Source of the DNA: Acidobacteriota bacterium
Lineage (GTDB): Bacteria; Acidobacteriota; Vicinamibacteria; Vicinamibacterales; UBA2999
Assembly: GCA_030650395.1 (NCBI GenBank)
Contig: JAUSDY010000125.1
Location: 1-38,590, forward strand
Direction of reading: 5' to 3'
DNA: 38,590 bases
A program made the translations under genes and the position numbers. Below the pieces are notes generated by a model that worked only from the letters and a program-made list of their open reading frames with translations, made no database searches and was not told the DNA's origin. This document shows positions 14,911 through 23,482 of this stretch, in pieces; the first letter of the stretch is position 1, and each line of letters begins with the position of its first letter.

Positions 14911-16001
14911 CCGTTTTTCTTCTCGAACTCCTGCATGAACGACACCAGCGCGTCGATGCCCTCATCCGGAAACGCGTTGTAGATCGAGGCGCGCATGCCG
15001 CCAACCGAGCGGTGGCCCTTCAGGCCATCAAGGCCGGCAGCGGTCGATTCCTTCACGAATGTTTTTTCGAGCTCTTCGCTCGGCAGCCGGAACGTGATGT
15101 TCATCCGCGATCGGCTCGCCTTGTCGGCCGTTCCTCTGTAGAAACCGGACCGGTCGATCTCGGCATAGACCTTCGCCGCCTTGCGCTCGTTGTGCTTGCC
15201 GATCGCGTCGAGGCCGCCTTCGGCGAGCCCCCACTTCATGACCAGCCCCATCAGGTAGATGCCGAAGCAGGGCGGCGTGTTGTACATCGACCCGTTCTCC
15301 GCGTGAACGGCGTAGCTCAGCATGGTGTGAAGCGACTTGCTCGAGCGCGCCAGCAGGTCTTCGCGAATGATCACGAGCGTGACGCCGGACGGCCCCAGAT
15401 TCTTCTGCGCGCCGGCATAGATCAGTCCGTACTTCGAGACGTCGATCGGCCGGCTGAACATGTCGGACGACGTGTCGGCCACCAGCGGCGCCTCGCCGAC
15501 CTTCGGCTCGCTCGGCCACTCGGTGCCGAAGAGCGTGTTGTTGGTGGTGATGTGCACGTAGGCGGCATTGGCGGTCAGCTTCAGCTCGTCTTGCCGCGGA
15601 ATGCGGGTGAAGTTCTCGCTCTCGGTCGAGGCCGCGATGTTGACCGTGCCGACGCGCTGCGCTTCTTTCACCGCCTTCTGCGCCCAGCCTCCGGTCACGA
15701 GGTAGTCCGCGGTGGCGCCGGCGGCGAGCAGGTTGAGGGGGACCATCGAAAACTGCAGCGAAGCGCCGCCCTGCAGGAACAGGACTTTGTAATTGGACGG
15801 CACCTTGCCCAGCGCCCGGAGGTCGGCCTCCGTCTTCGCGAGGATGTCCTCGAAGGTCTTCGAGCGGTGGCTGATCTCGAGCACCGACATGCCGACGCCG
15901 GGCAGCGCGACCAGGTTGCGCTGTGCTTCTTCGAGAACGGGAACCGGCAGCACAGCAGGACCGGCGGAGAAGTTATGAATACGGTGAGTCGTAGTGGCCA
16001 T
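14907..16001 (-). CDS. serC: phosphoserine aminotransferase
   Basis: The protein has 364 residues and catalyses glutamate-dependent transamination of 3-phosphohydroxypyruvate to O-phosphoserine, the second step of serine synthesis. Signatures are HNFSAGPAVLP at the N-terminus, SVLEISHRSKTF, FLQGGASLQFSMVPLNLL, VADTSSDMFSRPIDVSKYGL and the PLP-lysine segment IYAGAQKNLGPSG (Lys near residue 200), ending with GHRSVGGMRASIYNAFP. The frame stays open upstream through serA, but the ATG at 16001 gives the standard N-terminus. It follows serA by 8 bases, so the two form an operon. The stop overlaps the stop of convergent pcnB. Confidence 0.97.
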   Translation of the reverse strand: MATTTHRIHNFSAGPAVLPVPVLEEAQRNLVALPGVGMSVLEISHRSKTFEDILAKTEADLRALGKVPSNYKVLFLQGGASLQFSMVPLNLLAAGATADYLVTGGWAQKAVKEAQRVGTVNIAASTESENFTRIPRQDELKLTANAAYVHITTNNTLFGTEWPSEPKVGEAPLVADTSSDMFSRPIDVSKYGLIYAGAQKNLGPSGVTLVIIREDLLARSSKSLHTMLSYAVHAENGSMYNTPPCFGIYLMGLVMKWGLAEGGLDAIGKHNERKAAKVYAEIDRSGFYRGTADKASRSRMNITFRLPSEELEKTFVKESTAAGLDGLKGHRSVGGMRASIYNAFPDEGIDALVSFMQEFEKKNG

Positions 16002-16009
16002 GATTGAAT

Positions 16010-17233
16010 TTATCTCAATTTCACCAGCTGCAGGTCGAGGATGTCGGCGTTGCCCGACTGCATGGCGTCGAGGGCGCGCGCCGAGGGCGCGCCGTCGAGG
16101 TTGATGCGAGCCACGGCGGCGTGCGCGCCTTCGAAGATGATGTTCTCGGTTTCCTGAACGTTCAGGTGCGCGACGCGCAGGTATTCGAAGACATGAGCCA
16201 GCACACCGGGCCTGTCGCGATGCCGCACCACCAGCATGTGCGTGGCGGGCGTCTGCCTGGCCAGGTTGACCACGTTCGGCACCCGCCCGGTGTCTTTGAA
16301 CGTGCGGATGATGCGGACGGTCTCGCCGGCAATCGCCTCCTGCGCCTGGTCGGTCGACGCGCCGATGTGGTGCGTGCCGTAGACATTCGGTTGCGCCACG
16401 ATCGAATCGGTAAACGCGCCGGTCGCCGCGGAGGGTTCGGCGGCGAACACATCCAGGCCGAGCCGAAGGCCCTTGTCCCGCGCGGCGGCCTCGAGGGCCG
16501 TGTAGTCGACCACCTCGCCACGCGCCGTGTTGATGAAGTACGCACCCGGCTTGGCGTGCGCGAGCAGCCCGGCATTCACGAAGCCCCGCGTCTCTTTGGT
16601 CAACGCAAGGTGAACGCTCAGGATGTCGGCGCGCGCCGCCAGCTCCGCGGCCGTCGCGACCACCTCGATGCCGAAGGCGTCGGCCGCAGCCGCACGCGCC
16701 GCCGGGTCTTCGCTGAATCGGCGGCTCCAGACCAGGACCGGCATGCCGAACGCACGCGCCCGCCTGGCGACTTCCTGTCCGATATGGCCGAAGCCGATCA
16801 GGCCCAGGGTCTGTCCGAACAGGCCGCGCGCCTTGGAATATTCCTGCTTGTTCCACGTGCCGGCGCGCAGCTCGGCGACGTTGTCGGGAATGCGCCGGTC
16901 CACCGCGAGGATGAGCCCCATCGTGAGCTCCGCCACTGCCACCGAATTCTTGCCCGGGCAGTTGGACACGTAGATGCCGCGTTTGGATGCGCCCGCCACA
17001 TCGATGGTGTTGACGCCCGCGCCCGCGCGGACGATCAGGGCCAGCGCGCCCGCATCGAGCATCGCGTCGGTGACCTGGGTCGAGCGCACGACCAGTACGG
17101 GCGCGGCCGATTCGGCGAGGGCCTGGACGAGGCTGTCGCCGCTTGCGTCCGGCTGGTAGATCACGTCGCAGCCCGCGGCCTTCAAGCTGTCGAGGCCGGA
17201 CTTTTCGAACTTATCCGCTATCAGTACCTTCAT
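16010..17233 (-). CDS. serA: D-3-phosphoglycerate dehydrogenase
   Basis: The protein has 407 residues and oxidises 3-phosphoglycerate to 3-phosphohydroxypyruvate with NAD, committing carbon to serine. The substrate domain holds VRAGAGVNTIDV. The nucleotide fold has LGLIGFGHIGQEVARRA (about residues 143-159), followed by ADILSVHLALTKET, the conserved FINTARGEVVD and THHIGAST with its catalytic His. The C-terminus (HMLVVRHRDRPGVLAHVFEY) is an ACT domain, suggesting allosteric control by serine. It is the first gene of the serA-serC pair. Its 5' leader contains a long inverted repeat (17234-17317) that may affect expression. Confidence 0.96.
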   Translation of the reverse strand: MKVLIADKFEKSGLDSLKAAGCDVIYQPDASGDSLVQALAESAAPVLVVRSTQVTDAMLDAGALALIVRAGAGVNTIDVAGASKRGIYVSNCPGKNSVAVAELTMGLILAVDRRIPDNVAELRAGTWNKQEYSKARGLFGQTLGLIGFGHIGQEVARRARAFGMPVLVWSRRFSEDPAARAAAADAFGIEVVATAAELAARADILSVHLALTKETRGFVNAGLLAHAKPGAYFINTARGEVVDYTALEAAARDKGLRLGLDVFAAEPSAATGAFTDSIVAQPNVYGTHHIGASTDQAQEAIAGETVRIIRTFKDTGRVPNVVNLARQTPATHMLVVRHRDRPGVLAHVFEYLRVAHLNVQETENIIFEGAHAAVARINLDGAPSARALDAMQSGNADILDLQLVKLR

Positions 17234-17317
17234 GGGCTCCGAGGGCTTAAGGGCTTGGGGGCTTAGGGGCTTAGAGGGGGGCTTTCAAGTCCTAAAGCCC
17301 TCAAGTCCTCAAGTCCA
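17234..17317. repeat. inverted array of the GAGGGCTT family upstream of serA
   Basis: The left half has GGGCTTAA, GGGCTTGG and GGGCTTAG units; the right half has the complementary AAGCCCTC and AAGTCCTC units. The two halves can fold into a stem of about 25-30 pairs with mismatches, located between the DUF1015 stop and the serA ATG. Confidence 0.85.
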
Positions 17318-17320
17318 CCG

Positions 17321-18559
17321 TTAGATTATGTGCGAGAGAAGGCCGTCGCGAAGTTTGGGCTCGAACCATGTGGACTTGGGCGGCATGATGCCGCCGGCGT
17401 CGGCAATGCGCATCAGGTCGTCCACCGACACCGGGAAGAGGGAAAACGCCACCGCGAATGCACCGGAGTCGACGAGCTGCTCGAGCTCGCCGGTGCCGCG
17501 GATGCCGCCGACGAAATCAATCCGCTTGTCGGTCCTCACATCGTCGATGCCCAGGATCGGATCGAGAATTGAGGTCTGTAACAGGTCGACATCGAGCGAG
17601 ACCGCTGCGGCAGGCATGACGAGCGTGTGCCACCGGCCGGCCAGATAGATTGCGATTTCGCCCTTGCGTGCCGGTGTGGCGGGGCCGCCGTCGCGCACCG
17701 TCAGCCGGCGCTTCAGGGAGGCGAGGAACTCGGCGGCCGTCAACCCGTGAAGATCCTTGACCACGCGGTTGTAGGGCAGCACCTGCATCTGGTTGTCGGG
17801 AAACGCGACGGCCAGGACTCGATCGTACTCTTCGCTTTCTGCCTTCTGCCTTGTGCCTTCTGCCTTGTCCCTGTTGCCTTCTGCCGTCTGTTGCAACGTG
17901 CGCCGCGCCCGCGCCGCGCTTGCCGCGCGATGGTGGCCGTCGGCGATGTACAAAGCCCGGATGGCCGCGAACGCATCGACGATCGACTGATGGTCGGCGG
18001 CATCGACCCGCCACACCTCATGGCGCACGCCATCGGCGGCGGTGAGGTTGAACAACGGCTTGCGCGTGATCGCGCGCGCCACCACGGCGTCGACGGCTGC
18101 CGACGCGCGATAGGTCAGGAACACCGGACCGGTTTGCGCGCCAATGGCGAGCAGGTGCCTGGTGCGGTCGTCTTCCTTGTCGGGACGGGTCTTCTCGTGC
18201 TTCTTGATCAGGCCGCGGTCGTATTCGTCGATCGAAAAGCACGCCGCCACGCCCGACTGCAGATGCGAGCCCATGGTCAGGCGATAGATGTAAAAACTCG
18301 GCGCGTCTTCGACCACGAGCGGCGCCGCGGCTCTCAATTTCTGGAAGTTGGCCGCGGCCAGTTGATACACGGCATCGCCGTGGGGATCAGCGCCGGCGGG
18401 GAGATCGATCTCCGGACGCGACACATGCAGGAAACTGAGCGGGTTGGCGGCGAGCGCGCGGGCCTCCTCGGTATTCACCACGTCGTACGGCACTGCCGCC
18501 ACATCGGCGGCGGCAGCCGGCGACGGCCTGAGCGCGGCAAACGGGTAGATCGCGGACAT
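17321..18559 (-). CDS. DUF1015 family protein
   Basis: The protein has 412 residues and begins MSAIYPFAALRPSP, followed by VAAVPYDVVNTEEARALA and NPLSFLHVSRPEIDLP, the standard DUF1015 opening. IYRLTMG, GLIKKHEKTRPDKEDDRTRH, YIADGHHRAASAARARR and MPPKSTWFEPKLRDGLLSHI are further family signatures. The biochemical function is unknown, but the family is often found beside serA and serC, as here on the same strand upstream of serA. Residues around 230-245 (AEGNRDKAEGTRQKAES) are encoded by a heptamer repeat block (17837-17885) and are not part of the usual family. GTG at 18562 is an alternative start. Confidence 0.88.
   Translation of the reverse strand: MSAIYPFAALRPSPAAAADVAAVPYDVVNTEEARALAANPLSFLHVSRPEIDLPAGADPHGDAVYQLAAANFQKLRAAAPLVVEDAPSFYIYRLTMGSHLQSGVAACFSIDEYDRGLIKKHEKTRPDKEDDRTRHLLAIGAQTGPVFLTYRASAAVDAVVARAITRKPLFNLTAADGVRHEVWRVDAADHQSIVDAFAAIRALYIADGHHRAASAARARRTLQQTAEGNRDKAEGTRQKAESEEYDRVLAVAFPDNQMQVLPYNRVVKDLHGLTAAEFLASLKRRLTVRDGGPATPARKGEIAIYLAGRWHTLVMPAAAVSLDVDLLQTSILDPILGIDDVRTDKRIDFVGGIRGTGELEQLVDSGAFAVAFSLFPVSVDDLMRIADAGGIMPPKSTWFEPKLRDGLLSHII
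17837..17885. repeat. TTCTGCC heptamer block inside the DUF1015 gene
   Basis: Seven imperfect 7-base units (four TTCTGCC, plus TTGTGCC, TTGTCCC and TGTTGCC) lie inside the coding region and are read through in frame. The unit is identical to that of the intergenic arrays at 2781-2822 and 3331-3414. Confidence 0.88.
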
Positions 18560-18570
18560 CACCCTAAATT

Positions 18571-18620
18571 AAACAGGAGATCAGGAGACCAGGAGACTCC
18601 TGACCTCCTAGTCTCCTGTT
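18571..18620 (-). terminator. hairpin after the M23 peptidase gene
   Basis: An inverted repeat built on AGGAGACC and AGGAGATC units (AAACAGGAGA at one end, CTCCTGTTT at the other) can form a long stem directly after the peptidase stop codon. On the minus strand it is followed by TTTAATTT. This suits a terminator, although the tandem structure makes it a member of the repeat set too. Confidence 0.6.
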
Positions 18621-19871
18621 TTAGTTGTTAGCGGCCTTGGTTTGCGATCGCGCGAACAGCAGTCCGATGTAGCGATCGCGCTCGGTGGCGAACGCGTTGA
18701 GCAGCATCGCGGGCACCGGCTCACCCGGAGGCATATTGCGATGCTCCAGAACGGGATTGACGTAGCGGCCGCTCTTCTTCAAGCCGTAGTGCAAATGCGG
18801 GCCGGTCGCCAGGCCGCTCTGGCCGACGCGGCCGACCAGCTCGCCCTGGCCGATGCGAGCGCCGGCGCGAACCGTGATGCCCGACAGATGCAAGTACTCG
18901 CTTTCGTAACCGTTCGGATGCCGCACCTTCACGGTGCGTCCGCCGCCGCCGCTCCAGCCGGCGAGCGTGACCACGCCCGGAGCCACTGACACAACCGGCG
19001 CACCGGAGCCGGCGCCGTAATCCACGCCGTTGTGCGCGCGCGCGTAACCGAGAATGGGGTGCTTGCGCGAGCTCGAGAATCGGGAGGTGACGCGCGGCTC
19101 GAACTTGAGCGGCGACTTGAGGAAGAAGCGCTTGAGCGATCGGCCCTGGTCGTCGTAGTAGGCCGGCGACCCTCCTTCGGGCGTGAACCGCACCGCGCGC
19201 AGCTGCCGGCCATCGTTGACGAACTCGGCCGCAAGAATGGGCCCGTAGCCGGCCAGCTTTCCTTCGCGCGTGTGCCGTTCGACCGCCACGCGGAAACGAT
19301 CGCCAGGCTGCAGATCCGAGCTGAAGTCGATCTCGCCGGACAACACATCCGCCAGGCCCAGCGCCAGCTCGATCCGCTCGCCCGCCTTATCGATGGCGGC
19401 GGTCAGCGAGTTTTCCTCGCGGTTGATTTCGCCTTCGATCATGACGACGGCGGTTTGCTTGGGGATGCGATCGATCGTGGTGATGAATCGCGGCGCGCCG
19501 TCCATCGACGCACGCCTCGCGACCAGCATGCGGTCGCCGTCAATCTCGTACTCAAAACGGCGAACCCGGCCGTCGAGCATGCGATCGATGGTGTACGGTT
19601 GGCCGGCCCTGAGACGCCGGAGATCAAAGGTCTCTGCGATCGAGCCGACGAGCGTGACCGCTTCGCGGCCCTCGATCAAATGGTCCTGGAACAGCGCCGA
19701 CATGGTCGTGCGCGTGGGAACGACGCCGGCAAGAAAATCGGCATCGCTCACGAGCGTGACGTCGGTCGCCGGGCGGGCGAGCGAGGTCGAATCGGCGGCT
19801 GAAACCATCCAGTACGGAAGGGCAGCGGCGCCGGCGAGCAGAGCGATAGCCGGAACGAGCAGTTTGCGCAT
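18621..19871 (-). CDS. M23 family metallopeptidase (LytM/MepM-like)
   Basis: The protein has 416 residues. A signal peptide (LLVPAIALLAGAAALPYW) is followed by a middle region (DLRRLRAGQPYTIDRML; SSDLQPGDRFRVAVERHTRE) resembling the OapA/LysM-like segments of MepM-type endopeptidases. The C-terminal M23 domain has HNGVDYGAGSGAPVVSVAPG (zinc ligands His and Asp of HxxxD, about residue 280) and GPHLHYGLKKSGRYVNP (HxH, about residue 358). It should cleave peptidoglycan cross-bridges in the periplasm during growth or division. It lies upstream of the DUF1015 gene on the same strand, separated by the hairpin at 18571-18620. Confidence 0.93.
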   Translation of the reverse strand: MRKLLVPAIALLAGAAALPYWMVSAADSTSLARPATDVTLVSDADFLAGVVPTRTTMSALFQDHLIEGREAVTLVGSIAETFDLRRLRAGQPYTIDRMLDGRVRRFEYEIDGDRMLVARRASMDGAPRFITTIDRIPKQTAVVMIEGEINREENSLTAAIDKAGERIELALGLADVLSGEIDFSSDLQPGDRFRVAVERHTREGKLAGYGPILAAEFVNDGRQLRAVRFTPEGGSPAYYDDQGRSLKRFFLKSPLKFEPRVTSRFSSSRKHPILGYARAHNGVDYGAGSGAPVVSVAPGVVTLAGWSGGGGRTVKVRHPNGYESEYLHLSGITVRAGARIGQGELVGRVGQSGLATGPHLHYGLKKSGRYVNPVLEHRNMPPGEPVPAMLLNAFATERDRYIGLLFARSQTKAANN

Positions 19872-19933
19872 TCAAAGGACGGTCGATACTAGCAAAAAAC
19901 CCCGTAAAACGGGATGCAAAGTTACTTATCGGC

Positions 19934-21748
19934 TTATCGCCGCGGCATCGGTACCACTAATTGCGCAGTTATGCCCGCTTCAATGCGAACGGCCTGCGTG
20001 ACTTTACGCCCGTTGGCCTCGAGCACCACGCTGTGGTCGCCGGGCGGAAGGTCGCGAATCGTCACGGGAGAAGTGCCACGGTTCTGGCCATCGATCGTGA
20101 TTCTTGCGCCGGGCGGATCGCTGCGAATGTCGAGCCCTCCGGTGGTCGGGACGTTCTGCAGCTCGATGTATTGGGCGGTCTGCACGCCCGATTGAATGGT
20201 CAGCGGGATCACGCGCGGCTCGGACTTTCCGATCTGCACTTCGAGCACGTGCGCTCCGGCCGGCAGCGCCATCGTGATTGGCGTGACGCCGCGGTCTTCT
20301 CCGTCGACCGACACGCGCGCGGAAACGGGACGCGATTGCACGACCAGCTCGCCCTGGCCGGCGCGGGCTGTGCCCGGCTCGCGGTTCCAGAGCCAGAGCA
20401 CGACCAGCGTCTGAAACACCGCGACTGCGAGCAACGCGAGCACCAGCGGGCTGCGCACGCCGGCTGAGACAGGTGAGGCGGGTGGGGCGGGTAGGGCCGG
20501 TGGGGTCGCCGCGACCGGTGCGACCACCGCGACAGGGGCAGGTATGACGCGTTCGACGGGTTCGACGGGTTCGGCAGGTTCGGCAGGTTCGACGGGTTCG
20601 ACAGATTCCGCGGGCCTGCCCCGCCGAAGCTCCGCAGGTTCTTCCGCTGGAGCGTAGGCGGGCGGAGCCACGGGCTCTGGAGCACGCACGGGCTCCACCC
20701 ACTCCGGTTCAGCGACCCGCTTGGGCGCCCACTCCGGCTCTCGCGCAGGAGGAGGTGGAGGTGGCGGTGGCGGTGGCGGCGGCGGTTCGGGCTCGGGCTC
20801 GGGCTCGGGAACGACCGCGACCGGCTCTGGCTCAGGCGGTCTCCGTTCGGCATCGAGCAGGCCGCCGACCTTGCTGACCCACTCTTCGAGGGCGGTTGAC
20901 CTGGTGACGTAGCCGCGATCGCTTGCGAGCACGGCCTCAAACGCTACTTGCGCCTCGTGCGGTGATTGAAACGCCTTCGTGACGTCGAGCTGCAAAGCAC
21001 GGCTCAGCCAGGTCGAAAGCGCGGGCGACAGCGGGACCGCCTGACCGTCGTGCCGCTCCGATGTTCCCTCGAGCAGCGCTTGCAGCTGGCCCGGGTATTC
21101 ATCCTCCTTGAGCACGCGGCCGATCAACAACGAGAGCGCGACCACACCAAGCGCGTTGGCATCGGCGCGCGCGTTCGCGCGCGGCAGGCCCGCCGATGGC
21201 GGCATCGTCACTCGCAAGTCACGCCACAGGCGATCGCGCCCGAGGTTCAACTTCTCGAGCGCAGGGCCGAACGCGTGTTCGGCAATCACCAGCCGCGCCT
21301 GCGGCGTCACGATCAATCGCTCCGGCGCCAGCGCCCCGATGGCCGCGTCGCGATTGTGGCGTCCGTATAACGCCGCAGCCGGAAGCAGCTGGCGCAACAG
21401 GCCGATCACCACCGTGATGTCGAGCGGCGCATCGGCGCGCGGGCCCGCATCCAACAGATCGGCGAGTCTCCAGCCGGATGTCGAGTCGGAGACAAGCACG
21501 AGCCGATCGGCTGACGGCCGATCGAGGCGCCGATGATGCGCGTAGGACGCGTGCCTGACGGTGGCGAAGCGGGCGACGCGCTCGGCGAGCGCCGTCACAA
21601 AACCGTTGCTCTCCACGAGCGTCGCGGTGAGCTCGAGCAGCTCGACTTCGTCGCCAGTGTCCGGGTCCACACCACGCGTGCGGCTTCCAAACCCGTCGGC
21701 AATTGTCGGGTCTGCTGGCACAGCGGCGGCTGAAGGCACTCGAGTCAT
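19934..21748 (-). CDS. membrane protein with pseudokinase-like N-terminus and two PEGA domains
   Basis: The protein has 604 residues. The first about 290 (FVTALAERVARFATVRHASY, VVIGLLRQLLPAAALYGRHN, ALGVVALSLLIGRVL) resemble the C-lobe of a serine/threonine kinase. I see no VAIK lysine, no HRD and no DFG, so a pseudokinase is likelier. A proline/glutamate-rich linker follows, with a 9-base coding repeat giving VEPVEPAEPAEP. One transmembrane helix lies at about 429-450 (LVLALLAVAVFQTLVVLWLW). The C-terminus holds two PEGA domains: ARVSVDGEDRGVTPITMALP and ARITIDGQNRGTSPVTIRDL. PEGA domains are extracytoplasmic and often linked to the cell surface. A palindromic element inside the linker codes for ELRRGRP. 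Confidence 0.8.
   Translation of the reverse strand: MTRVPSAAAVPADPTIADGFGSRTRGVDPDTGDEVELLELTATLVESNGFVTALAERVARFATVRHASYAHHRRLDRPSADRLVLVSDSTSGWRLADLLDAGPRADAPLDITVVIGLLRQLLPAAALYGRHNRDAAIGALAPERLIVTPQARLVIAEHAFGPALEKLNLGRDRLWRDLRVTMPPSAGLPRANARADANALGVVALSLLIGRVLKEDEYPGQLQALLEGTSERHDGQAVPLSPALSTWLSRALQLDVTKAFQSPHEAQVAFEAVLASDRGYVTRSTALEEWVSKVGGLLDAERRPPEPEPVAVVPEPEPEPEPPPPPPPPPPPPPAREPEWAPKRVAEPEWVEPVRAPEPVAPPAYAPAEEPAELRRGRPAESVEPVEPAEPAEPVEPVERVIPAPVAVVAPVAATPPALPAPPASPVSAGVRSPLVLALLAVAVFQTLVVLWLWNREPGTARAGQGELVVQSRPVSARVSVDGEDRGVTPITMALPAGAHVLEVQIGKSEPRVIPLTIQSGVQTAQYIELQNVPTTGGLDIRSDPPGARITIDGQNRGTSPVTIRDLPPGDHSVVLEANGRKVTQAVRIEAGITAQLVVPMPRR
20618..20663. repeat. imperfect palindrome inside the PEGA gene
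   Basis: GCCCCGCCGAAGCTCCGC and GCTGGAGCGTAGGCGGGC pair imperfectly. The element is read in frame as part of the linker (AYAPAEEPAELRRGRP) and resembles the one in pcnB at 13812-13854. Confidence 0.6.
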
Positions 21749-21882
21749 GGTGCAACGGGCCTTCCAGACCAGGCTGGCTGGGCCGTGCGTATGCTAACCC
21801 GAAGTTGACGTGTTAGTTACGGAAATGCGCCGGGCGGTATTCCCTGCCGACAAGGAGTAAACTTCGTAATCGTGGAGACGAA

Positions 21883-23460
21883 ATGGTCATGAGAAAACAC
21901 CTGCTGATCCTCCCGGTAGTCGTCCTCACTCTCGTGCTGATGGGCCTCGGCCTTTCTGCGCAGTCCGGTGAGCCGGTCGATCTTTACGCGATCCAGCGGA
22001 TCAAGGCCGAAGGGTTCGAGCGCTCGCAGGTCATGGACACCGCGTGGTGGCTCACCGAGATTCACGGCCCCCGGCTGACCAACTCTCCGCAAATGCGCGC
22101 GGCCGCGGATTGGACCGTCAAGAAACTGGCCGAGTGGGGTCTCGCCAACGCGAAGCAGGAACCCTGGGGCGAGCCGTTCGGGCGCGGCTGGAGCAACGAG
22201 CGAACAGTGGTGCACGTGCTCAAGCCGACGCCGTGGCCGGTGCTGGCCTACCCGCGCGCGTGGACGCCCGGCACGAGCGGCGCCGTGACCGCCGAAGCGG
22301 TGGTCGCCCCGATCGCCGCCGATGCCGACTTCGACAAGTTCCGCGGCAAGCTCAAAGGCAAGGTCGTGCTGTTGCAGGCGATACGCGAGGTGAAGCCGAT
22401 GTTCGACGCGCCCGCGCGCCGATATACGGAAGCTGAACTGGAGGCACTGGCGATCGAAGAGCCACCGGCGCCGGGCCGCGGCGGGTTCAATGGCGGGCAG
22501 GGACAAAACTTTGCCGCCAAGCGCAACGCGTTTCTGATCGCCGAAGGCGTCGTCGCGGTGCTCGAGCCGGGCACCGGGCGCGGCGACAGCGGCAGCATCC
22601 TCACCGGCTCCGGCGGATCGCGTAATCCGAAAGATCCGCCAGTGCCGTCGCAACTGAACATCTCGACCGAACAGTACAACCGCATCGTGCGGATGGTCAG
22701 CAACGGGACGCCGGTGACGATCGAAGTCGACGTCCGCAGCTCGTTCCACGACGCCGATCAGAACATGTTCAACATCGTTGCCGAGATCCCGGGCACCGAT
22801 AAGGCGGATGAAGTCGTGATGCTCGGCGCGCACTTTGATTCGTGGCACGCGGGCGTCGGCGCCGTCGATAATGCCGCCGGATCGGCCGTGATGATGGAGG
22901 CGATGCGCATCCTGAAGCAATCGGGCGTGCGACTGCGGCGCACCGTGCGGCTCGGCCTCTGGACCGGCGAGGAACAGGGCTTGATCGGATCGCGGATCTA
23001 CGTGAAGAACCACTTTGGCGATCCGGCGACGATGCAGCTCAAGCCGGAGCACGCGAAGCTGGCCGGCTACTTCAACATGGACAACGGCACCGGGCAGTAT
23101 CGCGGCGTCTACCTGCAGGGCAACGAAGCCGTCGCACCAATTTTCCGGGCGTGGATGGCGCCGTTCCCCGGCCTGGGCATGAAGCAGCTGACCATTCGCA
23201 ACACCGGCGGGACCGATCACCTGTCGTACAACGCGGTCGGCCTGTCCGGCTTCCAGTTCATCCAGGATCCGATCCAGTACGGCAGCCGCACGCACCACTC
23301 GAACCTGGACCTGTACGATCAACTGGTCGCGGCTGACCTCATGAAGAATGCGGTGATCACCGCGGCCTTCGTGTACCACACGGCCAACCGCGATCAGATG
23401 CTGCCGCGCAAGGCCTTGCCGAAGCCGCCGGCGCCTGCGCGGCCGCCCACGCAACAGTAA
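21883..23460 (+). CDS. M28 family zinc aminopeptidase, secreted
   Basis: The protein has 525 residues with a signal peptide (LILPVVVLTLVLMGLGLSAQ). A PA-like insert with GKLKGKVVLLQA is found near residue 155. The catalytic region shows the M28 zinc ligands in order: AHFDSW (His, about 316), GAVDNAAGSAVMME (Asp, about 328), WTGEEQGLIGS (Glu, about 362), FNMDNGTGQ (Asp, about 398) and RTHHSNLDLYD (His, about 470). It is expected to release N-terminal amino acids from peptides outside the cytoplasm. It is followed at 22 bases by rmuC in the same direction. A second ATG at 21889 is possible. Confidence 0.93.
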   Translation: MVMRKHLLILPVVVLTLVLMGLGLSAQSGEPVDLYAIQRIKAEGFERSQVMDTAWWLTEIHGPRLTNSPQMRAAADWTVKKLAEWGLANAKQEPWGEPFGRGWSNERTVVHVLKPTPWPVLAYPRAWTPGTSGAVTAEAVVAPIAADADFDKFRGKLKGKVVLLQAIREVKPMFDAPARRYTEAELEALAIEEPPAPGRGGFNGGQGQNFAAKRNAFLIAEGVVAVLEPGTGRGDSGSILTGSGGSRNPKDPPVPSQLNISTEQYNRIVRMVSNGTPVTIEVDVRSSFHDADQNMFNIVAEIPGTDKADEVVMLGAHFDSWHAGVGAVDNAAGSAVMMEAMRILKQSGVRLRRTVRLGLWTGEEQGLIGSRIYVKNHFGDPATMQLKPEHAKLAGYFNMDNGTGQYRGVYLQGNEAVAPIFRAWMAPFPGLGMKQLTIRNTGGTDHLSYNAVGLSGFQFIQDPIQYGSRTHHSNLDLYDQLVAADLMKNAVITAAFVYHTANRDQMLPRKALPKPPAPARPPTQQ

Positions 23461-23482
23461 GCTCTGAAGGAAACGAGCAGAT

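Noticed and set aside
14907-16856. A 649-codon open frame on the minus strand
   Set aside because: Only the part from 16001 down is serC. The upstream part is out of frame with serA and reads as a low-complexity arginine/glycine shadow.
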